From NCBI GenBank assembly GCA_946570335.1, contig CAMNYG010000023.1, positions 1-10,656 of the forward strand: 10,656 nt of DNA, in the 5' to 3' direction. The DNA is from an uncultured Dietzia sp. (GTDB taxonomy: Bacteria > Actinomycetota > Actinomycetes > Mycobacteriales > Mycobacteriaceae). Of this stretch, positions 6,161 through 10,656 are shown piece after piece (the first letter of the stretch is position 1; each line of letters starts with the position of its first letter). A program made the translations under genes and the position numbers. The notes under the pieces were generated by a model, which was not told the DNA's origin, searched no databases, and was given only the letters and a program-made list of their open reading frames with translations.

Positions 6161-6586
6161 TCAGGCGGCGGCGGGCACATTGACGTCCCAGCGGATCCCG
6201 AACCTGTCCGTGACCTGTCCGTACAGGTCCCCCCACGGGGCCTGCTCGAACGGCATCCCCGCCGCGCCGCCGCCTCTGATCACCGTGTCGATGAATCCAC
6301 GTGCCTCGTCGGCGGAGTCGAAGATGAGCAGGAACGAGTACACGGAGCTGGACAGCGGGGGCAGGTCCTCGCCCATGCCGTCACCGCCGGCCAGTGTGAT
6401 CCCGGGAGCGGTGAGGGTCGCGTGGGCCACCGCTCCGGGAGGCGGGGTGAACGGGAATCCTTCAAGCGATGGCATCGCGTCGTAGGTCTGCATGTCGAGC
6501 TCTCCGCCGAAGAGCTCCTGATAGTAAGGGAACGCCTCGGACGCGTTGCCCGGGAACGAGAGGTAGGGGCTGGAGGTCAGGGCCAT
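6161..6586 (-). CDS. VOC-superfamily (glyoxalase/PhnB-like) protein
   Basis: A 141-residue protein of the vicinal-oxygen-chelate fold, PhnB/'3-demethylubiquinone methyltransferase-like' branch. Visible marks are the N-terminal 'YLSFPGNASEAFPYYQELFGGE', typical of the branch, and the C-terminal 'WGDLYGQVTDRFGIRWDVN', the PhnB signature. The residues that bind metal in true glyoxalases are not clearly present, so catalysis cannot be assigned. Members are common, small, cytoplasmic and mostly uncharacterised. The frame is open further upstream (to 6673), but the ATG at 6584-6586 is preferred. It has AAAGG 7 bases before it, it starts right at the conserved fold, and the upstream residues (an Arg/Thr-rich stretch) would overlap the promoter described separately. 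It lies 99 bases after the DUF222 stop, in the same direction, with its own promoter. Confidence 0.85.
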   Translation of the reverse strand: MALTSSPYLSFPGNASEAFPYYQELFGGELDMQTYDAMPSLEGFPFTPPPGAVAHATLTAPGITLAGGDGMGEDLPPLSSSVYSFLLIFDSADEARGFIDTVIRGGGAAGMPFEQAPWGDLYGQVTDRFGIRWDVNVPAAA

Positions 6587-6644
6587 GTCGGCGCCTTTCG
6601 CTCGGGTGGTGGAACGGGCGTCGGTGCGACGTTCCTCGGGAATG

Positions 6645-6673
6645 ACGCTAATCCTCAGAACCGGTGCTGGCAA
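6645..6673 (-). promoter_or_regulatory. sigma-A-type promoter of the VOC gene
   Basis: On the minus strand TTGCCA (6668-6673, 5 of 6 to TTGACA), a 17-base spacer and TAGCGT (6645-6650, fits TANNNT). The expected start of transcription is about 6638, leaving a leader of about 52 bases. The leader holds a perfect 6-pair hairpin (GGAACG at 6611-6616 with CGTTCC at 6630-6635) near its 5' end. The ribosome-binding AAAGG at 6594-6598 is clear of it. Confidence 0.6.
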
Positions 6674-6685
6674 TGGATTCTGGGA

Positions 6686-8296
6686 TCAGAAGGGCGGGGC
6701 CTCGTAGCCCGGTTCGTCGACCTGCGGGCGTGCGGCCGGAGCCGTCCGCGCCGCGTCCTCCAGGCGCTGACGGGCCCGCTCACGGCGGCGTGCACGGTCT
6801 GCCCTCCGGCGGTCACGCAGGTAGGGGCGCCGACGCTGCGTGGTGCCGCTTTCCGAACCGCCGGTGCGTCCGGCTTCGGCTGCCTCTTGCTGCCGACGAC
6901 TGCTCTCCGGGTGCCGCGGCGCCGCGAGGTGCGCGATCGGACCGCTCGGGGTGGTGATGATCCGCGTGCCGGTGTCGGGCGCGGGGTGGTTGGGTCCGTG
7001 AAGCCACACGTACGTCCCGTCCACATCCCGGAAGTAGGACCACACCCCGTCGGTCTTGAGCCGGTGATGAGTACGGCACAGGCACGCGAGATCGTCGCTC
7101 GTGGTGCGGCCGCCACGTGCGGGATCGTCGTGGTCGAACGGGATGATGTGATCGAGGTCCGCGTGCTCGGCTCGGCCCTGGCAGCCCGGGAAGACGCAGT
7201 TCCCGTCGCGTCCGCGGCAGAACCGGGCCAGCGCCTCGGTGGGCGTGTACCGACCGGCGGCCGCGCTCTCCGGATCCGCGAGTGTCTCCAGCTCGTCGAT
7301 CCGGCGTCGGGCACTGCGCTCCAGCTGGTCGGCGGTGTGCCGGGTGATCGGCCCGAAGCCGTGGAGGGAGACGCCGCGGTTGTCCTCACTGCCGTCGTCG
7401 TACGCATGGATCACCACGCGCCGGGCCGCCGCCTGGGCATCCGGGTCGCCGGGGTGCTCACCGTCTGGGTCGGGCAGGCAGGTCCATCCGCGACTCATGG
7501 CGAGCAGTCCGGCGGCACGGAGTTGCCCGGTGCTGCGCGGATCATCACGATCGGCGCTCCGGACGAGGCTCTCGAGCCGCTGGCTGATCTCGAGTGCGTC
7601 CTCCACCGTGAGCGTGGCGCTCAGGAGTACACGATCTCCCGGCAGCGGGGCCGTCTCCACATCCACCTCGCGCCGCGATGCCTCGGCCCGTGCGTCCGCA
7701 CCCACCGGGTCGTACTTGTTGATGTTCTTGGACAGCATCTTGCGTAGCGGGCCGGGTCGAGGTGGATGCGTGCGCCGTCTGGTGGGTGCGAGCCCCTCGC
7801 AGATGCGCCGGTCGATCTCGGGCATCATCGCATCGTCGACCAGGGCGGTCTCCTCGGCGATGGTGTGCGCGGCGAGCAGCCCGATCCAGCCGTTCCGGAG
7901 CAGCGCGGCCGTGCGTGGCAGCCGCTCGATGAACTCCACGGCGGTGCTGATGAGCCGGGTCGCGCCGTGGCGGGACAGTGCCATGGACGCCCCGATCATC
8001 GCCGCTGCGGACTCCCACGGGTCCCGGTACTGTTCCCGGTCGCTCGCGATCCGGACGCAGTCGTAGGCGTATTCCACCGTGCGTCCCTCGGCGGCGTTGA
8101 CCAGGCGTCTGGCCAGATAACCGCGCTGCTGGACGGGATCCCACCGGGCGTAGGCCTCCGGGACCAGGAGCTCGGCGCCCGGACCGGCCTCGAAGGTGAA
8201 CCCGGGCGGTGGGCCCATCTGCTCGGCTGACCCGGCGGTGGAGTGGGTGGCAGAGGAAGGGGTGGTGGCGTGGTTGGCGGGGTGATCTGAAGTCAT
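6686..8296 (-). CDS. DUF222/HNH-motif protein (13E12-repeat family)
   Basis: A 536-residue protein with the layout of actinobacterial DUF222 proteins. A long, mostly helical N-terminal domain runs to about residue 330, and an HNH module follows near 362-416. The HNH module has a probable zinc site made of C367-x4-C372 and C407-x2-H410, and the catalytic-type DHIIP (D382, H383). The central residue of H-N-H is aspartate (in SDDLACLC) where the family usually has asparagine. The C-terminus is very arginine-rich (about 488-512), suggesting nucleic-acid contact. Members are multi-copy in mycobacteria and relatives (the REP13E12 elements, which host phage phiRv1 integration). The biological role is unknown. 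The frame extends to a GTG at 8470, but the ATG at 8294-8296 is preferred: TATGGT lies 6 bases upstream, and the extra 58 codons are Pro/Thr repeats with about 25 ending in A or T, unlike the gene body. Confidence 0.85.
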   Translation of the reverse strand: MTSDHPANHATTPSSATHSTAGSAEQMGPPPGFTFEAGPGAELLVPEAYARWDPVQQRGYLARRLVNAAEGRTVEYAYDCVRIASDREQYRDPWESAAAMIGASMALSRHGATRLISTAVEFIERLPRTAALLRNGWIGLLAAHTIAEETALVDDAMMPEIDRRICEGLAPTRRRTHPPRPGPLRKMLSKNINKYDPVGADARAEASRREVDVETAPLPGDRVLLSATLTVEDALEISQRLESLVRSADRDDPRSTGQLRAAGLLAMSRGWTCLPDPDGEHPGDPDAQAAARRVVIHAYDDGSEDNRGVSLHGFGPITRHTADQLERSARRRIDELETLADPESAAAGRYTPTEALARFCRGRDGNCVFPGCQGRAEHADLDHIIPFDHDDPARGGRTTSDDLACLCRTHHRLKTDGVWSYFRDVDGTYVWLHGPNHPAPDTGTRIITTPSGPIAHLAAPRHPESSRRQQEAAEAGRTGGSESGTTQRRRPYLRDRRRADRARRRERARQRLEDAARTAPAARPQVDEPGYEAPPF

Positions 8297-8302
8297 GGGT
8301 CG

Positions 8303-8308
8303 ACCATA
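8303..8308 (-). promoter_or_regulatory. -10 element for a leaderless DUF222 transcript
   Basis: On the minus strand TATGGT lies exactly 6 bases before the ATG at 8296, so +1 should be the first base of that codon. There is no Shine-Dalgarno and no convincing -35 box 16-18 bases upstream. It also supports the shorter start over the GTG at 8470. Confidence 0.5.
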
Positions 8309-8323
8309 TGTTCGAGGTACGAC

Positions 8324-8347
8324 ATCGGCGGTGGCATCGGCGGTGGC
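8324..8347. repeat. 12-bp perfect tandem repeat (two copies)
   Basis: ATCGGCGGTGGC is repeated twice head to tail (8324-8335, 8336-8347), just upstream of the DUF222 -10 element. A third unit is recognisable only in its first bases. It covers where a -35 box would sit, so it could be a binding site or simple slippage. Confidence 0.6.
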
Positions 8348-8390
8348 ACCGGGGTTCGGCCGCTCCGCCGTGGGTGCCGGTGCAAGTGCT

Positions 8391-8414
8391 GGTGTCGGTG
8401 TCGGTGTCGGTGGC
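8391..8414. repeat. GGTGTC hexamer repeat tract
   Basis: Three perfect tandem copies of GGTGTC (8391-8408) and a fourth variant GGTGGC (8409-8414), followed by more G/T-rich and GTC-rich sequence to about 8440. On the minus strand this reads as the CCGACA units that give the Thr-Pro run in the longer DUF222 frame. It is purine-pyrimidine biased and prone to slippage. Confidence 0.6.
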
Positions 8415-8474
8415 GGCGGTGGGGGTGTCGTCGTCGTGCTCTCCCCACCGCCTCGCGTTCCGGTTACCACCCCA

Positions 8475-8521
8475 CTGACCTGGGGTGCCCTGCAGAGCGT
8501 CCGCAGGGCGCCGCAGGTCAG
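8475..8521. repeat. 47-base imperfect palindrome (long hairpin) in the divergent gap
   Basis: CTGACCTG (8475-8482) pairs with CAGGTCAG (8514-8521). After one G-G mismatch, GGTG (8484-8487) pairs with CGCC (8509-8512), including one T-G. CCCTGC (8488-8493) then pairs with GCAGGG (8503-8508) around a 9-base loop. This gives 18 pairs with one mismatch. There is no T-run on either strand. The flanking genes diverge, so an ordinary gene-end terminator is not expected here. Confidence 0.7.
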
Positions 8522-8561
8522 AGGCTGGCGGGGCGGGGTCGAGGAACATCACGGGTCGCGC

Positions 8562-8589
8562 GGGAATGACGGACCGACCGGATAGGTTG
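8562..8589 (+). promoter_or_regulatory. SigH/SigR-class stress promoter of htpG
   Basis: GGGAAT (8562-8567), an 18-base spacer, then GTTG (8586-8589). This is the pattern known for SigR of Streptomyces and SigH of mycobacteria and corynebacteria (GGGAAT/C, about 18 bases, GTT), sigma factors for heat and thiol-oxidative stress that control chaperone genes. The expected start is near 8595, leaving a leader of about 45 bases. The overlapping TAGGTT (8583-8588) could also be read as a TANNNT -10, but it has no -35. Confidence 0.65.
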
Positions 8590-8641
8590 TCTCCGAACGA
8601 CCACACCCGCCAGTGACGCGAAGAAGGGAATCGACACGGCC

Positions 8642-10633
8642 ATGAGTCAGCACACCGGGAATGCCGAGACCAGGGAATTCCAGGCAGAGACCCGACAGCT
8701 GTTGGATCTGATGATCCACTCGATCTACTCGAACCCGGACACGTTCCTCCGTGAGGTCATCTCCAACTCCTCGGATGCCCTGGACAAGTTGCGGCTGGCG
8801 GCGCTGCAGGACTCGACGCTCGGGGTGGACACCTCGGATCTGCACATCGAGCTGATCCCGGACGAGCAGGCGCGCACGCTCACGATCCGGGACAACGGCA
8901 TCGGCATGTCGCGCGAGGAGGTCGTCGATCTCATCGGCACGCTCGCCAAGTCAGGCACCGGCCAGATGCGCGAGGCGCTGTCGGCGGCCCGTGCGGCGCA
9001 GGAGTCGGGCGAGATCTCGGAGCAGGCCACGGCCGACCTGATCGGGCAGTTCGGCATCGGGTTCTACTCGACGTTCATGGTCGCGGACACGGTCACGCTC
9101 GTCACCCGCAAGGCCGGCGAGGAGGTCGGTACGCGGTGGACCTCCAGTGGTGAGGACACGTACACGATCGAGGAGGCGGCCGACGCGCCCCAGGGCACGT
9201 CGGTGATCCTGCAGCTCAAGCCGGCCGGTGGGGACGCCGCGCTGCCGGACTACACCGACGAGAACACGCTGCGCCGCGTCGTGCGGACGTACTCCGATTT
9301 CATCGCCTGGCCGATCCGCATGGAGGTGGAGCGTCCGGCGCCGGAGCCGGAGGGCGACGACGACGAGGGCAACGATCCCTCGGTCGAGAACACGATCTCG
9401 GAGACCGTCACACTCAATTCGCAGAAGGCCCTCTGGACGCGTCCCAGGTCGGAGGTCTCCGACGAGGAGTATGCCGACTTCTACCGCCACATCTCGCACG
9501 CGTGGGACGAGCCGCTGGAGACCATCACGCTCAGGGCCGAGGGCACGTTCGAGTACCAGGCGCTGCTGTTCCTGCCGTCGCAGGCGCCGTTCGATCTGTT
9601 CTCGCCGGACGCCAAGCGGGGCGTGCAGCTCTACGTCCGTCGCGTGTTCATCATGGACGACTGTGAGGAACTGGTCCCGCCGTTCCTGCGCTTCGTGAAG
9701 GGCATCGTCGACGCCCAGGACCTCTCCCTCAACGTCTCGCGCGAGATCCTGCAGCAGGACCGCCAGATCCGGGCCATCCGCAAGCGCCTGGTCAAGCGGG
9801 TGCTACAGACGATCGAGCAGCTCCGCAGCGATCGCCCCGAGGAGTTCAAGAGTTTCTGGTCCACCTTCGGTGCGGTGCTCAAGGAGGGCCTGATCTCCGA
9901 CGTGGAGTCCCGCGATCAGCTGCTCGCGGTGAGCACGTTCGCCTCGACGCGTGCCGAGACCACCGAGGGTGAGGAGGCCGCGGCCGGCACCACCATCGCC
10001 GAGTACATCTCGCGGATGGTCGAGGGGCAGGAGGAGATCTACTACCTCACCGGTACGTCCCGCGCGGCGGTGGAGAACTCCCCGCACCTGGAGGCGTTCC
10101 GTGCTCGCGGCGTCGAGGTGCTCGTCCTCACCGATCCGGTCGACGAGGTGTGGGTCGACGCGGTCGGTGAGGTCGACGGTAAGCGGCTGCGGTCCGTGGC
10201 CAAGGGTGACGTGGACTTGTCGGGCGTCGGGACGGATGCGCAGGAGGACACGGACGAGCCGGACGCCGCCGAGTTCGCGGACCTGCTCGCATGGCTCGGA
10301 GAGGAGCTGGAGGACGAGGTCAAGCAGGTGCGGCTGTCGCACCGGCTCACCGAGTCCGCGGCCTGCATGGTGGGCGACGAGTTCGACATGACCCCGCAGC
10401 TGGAGGCCATGTACCGGGCCTCGGGCATGGAACTGCCCACCAGCAAGCGGATCCTCGAGCTCAACCCGTCGCACCCGCTGGTGGAGCGGCTGCGCAGCCA
10501 GCACGCCCAGGACCCGTCGGCGGCCGAGCTCAAGGACACCGCCCGGCTGATCTCCGGTGCGGCGGTGCTGGCGGAGGGCGGCACGCTCGCCGACCCGGCG
10601 GCGTTCGCCAAGCTGCTGGTCGACCGGATCTGA
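8642..10633 (+). CDS. htpG: Hsp90-family molecular chaperone HtpG
   Basis: A 663-residue bacterial Hsp90, a cytoplasmic ATP-driven dimer that remodels client proteins, often with DnaK. The N-terminal GHKL ATPase domain shows REVISNSSDALDKL (catalytic E38, N42, D46), DNGIGM (84-89) and GQFGIGFYS (135-143). The middle domain has the conserved arginine R367 in NVSREILQQD, which reaches the ATP phosphate. The C-terminal dimerisation domain includes LNPSHPLV. It matches mycobacterial HtpG (Rv2299c) as I remember it along its whole length. A short, very acidic linker (about 234-248, rich in E and D) joins the first two domains, a miniature of the eukaryotic charged linker. The ATG at 8642 follows an AGAAGGGA at 8622-8629, rather far away (12 bases). 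An upstream GGGAAT-N18-GTTG element suggests heat or oxidative-stress control. The stop is 23 bases from the window edge. Confidence 0.96.
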   Translation: MSQHTGNAETREFQAETRQLLDLMIHSIYSNPDTFLREVISNSSDALDKLRLAALQDSTLGVDTSDLHIELIPDEQARTLTIRDNGIGMSREEVVDLIGTLAKSGTGQMREALSAARAAQESGEISEQATADLIGQFGIGFYSTFMVADTVTLVTRKAGEEVGTRWTSSGEDTYTIEEAADAPQGTSVILQLKPAGGDAALPDYTDENTLRRVVRTYSDFIAWPIRMEVERPAPEPEGDDDEGNDPSVENTISETVTLNSQKALWTRPRSEVSDEEYADFYRHISHAWDEPLETITLRAEGTFEYQALLFLPSQAPFDLFSPDAKRGVQLYVRRVFIMDDCEELVPPFLRFVKGIVDAQDLSLNVSREILQQDRQIRAIRKRLVKRVLQTIEQLRSDRPEEFKSFWSTFGAVLKEGLISDVESRDQLLAVSTFASTRAETTEGEEAAAGTTIAEYISRMVEGQEEIYYLTGTSRAAVENSPHLEAFRARGVEVLVLTDPVDEVWVDAVGEVDGKRLRSVAKGDVDLSGVGTDAQEDTDEPDAAEFADLLAWLGEELEDEVKQVRLSHRLTESAACMVGDEFDMTPQLEAMYRASGMELPTSKRILELNPSHPLVERLRSQHAQDPSAAELKDTARLISGAAVLAEGGTLADPAAFAKLLVDRI

Positions 10634-10656
10634 CAGTCGCCCTCCGCCCGGCTCAG

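Larger units (their letters stand above)
8297..8641. other. 345-bp divergent non-coding region between the DUF222 gene and htpG
   Basis: From left to right this holds the DUF222 -10 element, a 12-bp tandem repeat, a GGTGTC repeat tract, a 47-base imperfect palindrome, the htpG stress-type promoter and the htpG leader. Frames open across it on both strands are low-complexity (Pro/Thr on minus, Gly/Val on plus) and I do not call them genes. Confidence 0.6.

Noticed and set aside
6613..6635. GGAAC and GTT on the minus strand before the VOC gene, resembling an ECF promoter
   Set aside because: The spacer is only 15 bases and the two elements are simply the arms of a hairpin; a better sigma-A promoter lies just upstream.
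6638..6666. GGGAAT followed after 18 bases by CGGTG on the + strand, resembling a SigH promoter
   Set aside because: The -10 GTT is missing and it would drive transcription antisense to the DUF222 gene.
8295..8585. 96-codon Gly/Val-rich open frame on the + strand in the divergent gap
   Set aside because: It is the translation of simple repeats, lacks a convincing ribosome-binding site, and overlaps the palindrome and the htpG promoter.
1..10656. CRISPR arrays, tRNA or rRNA genes, insertion sequences, attachment sites, toxin-antitoxin or defence operons
   Set aside because: None seen: no spaced repeats, no tRNA-like cloverleaf, no transposase or integrase, and coding is accounted for by ordinary genes.

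Overview
The window is high-GC DNA with strongly G/C-ending codons. It comes from a mycolic-acid actinobacterium of the order Mycobacteriales, most likely a Dietzia-, Gordonia- or Rhodococcus-like genus. The evidence is a WhiB regulator, a DesA3-type membrane desaturase, a complete gluABCD-type glutamate uptake operon in the order known from Corynebacterium, a DUF222/HNH (13E12-type) protein, and an HtpG closely resembling the mycobacterial one. The genus is inferred; no rRNA or tRNA gene is present to test it.

Layout. 1-210 is the 3' end of an unrecognised gene on the + strand. 401-679 is a WhiB-family [4Fe-4S] regulator. It meets, tail to tail and with only 7 bases between the stop codons, a minus-strand DesA3-like acyl-CoA desaturase (687-1910). 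A 95-bp divergent spacer (1911-2005) then separates the desaturase from the glutamate ABC operon: ATPase gluA, lipoprotein gluB, permeases gluC and gluD (2006-5220). A very large hairpin at 5245-5294 ends that operon and also the facing type-2 3-hydroxyacyl-CoA dehydrogenase gene (5312-6088, minus). Next on the minus strand are a small VOC/PhnB-like protein (6161-6586) and a DUF222/HNH protein (6686-8296). A 345-bp non-coding stretch holding short repeats, a long palindrome and a stress-type promoter separates the latter from htpG (8642-10633, +), which closes the window.

Function. Most of this is housekeeping: glutamate uptake, lipid desaturation, beta-oxidation and protein folding. The genes look like independent units except for gluABCD. 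No CRISPR, insertion sequence, prophage or defence operon is visible, and I do not see a new multi-gene system.

The most informative signals are regulatory. Four genes (desaturase, gluA, dehydrogenase, DUF222) lack a Shine-Dalgarno sequence, and each has a TANNNT -10 hexamer exactly 6 bases before its ATG, which predicts leaderless mRNAs. htpG carries a GGGAAT-N18-GTTG element typical of SigH/SigR-class promoters. An unexplained 47-base, 18-pair palindrome lies between the DUF222 gene and htpG. Strong hairpins sit in both gaps flanking gluB.
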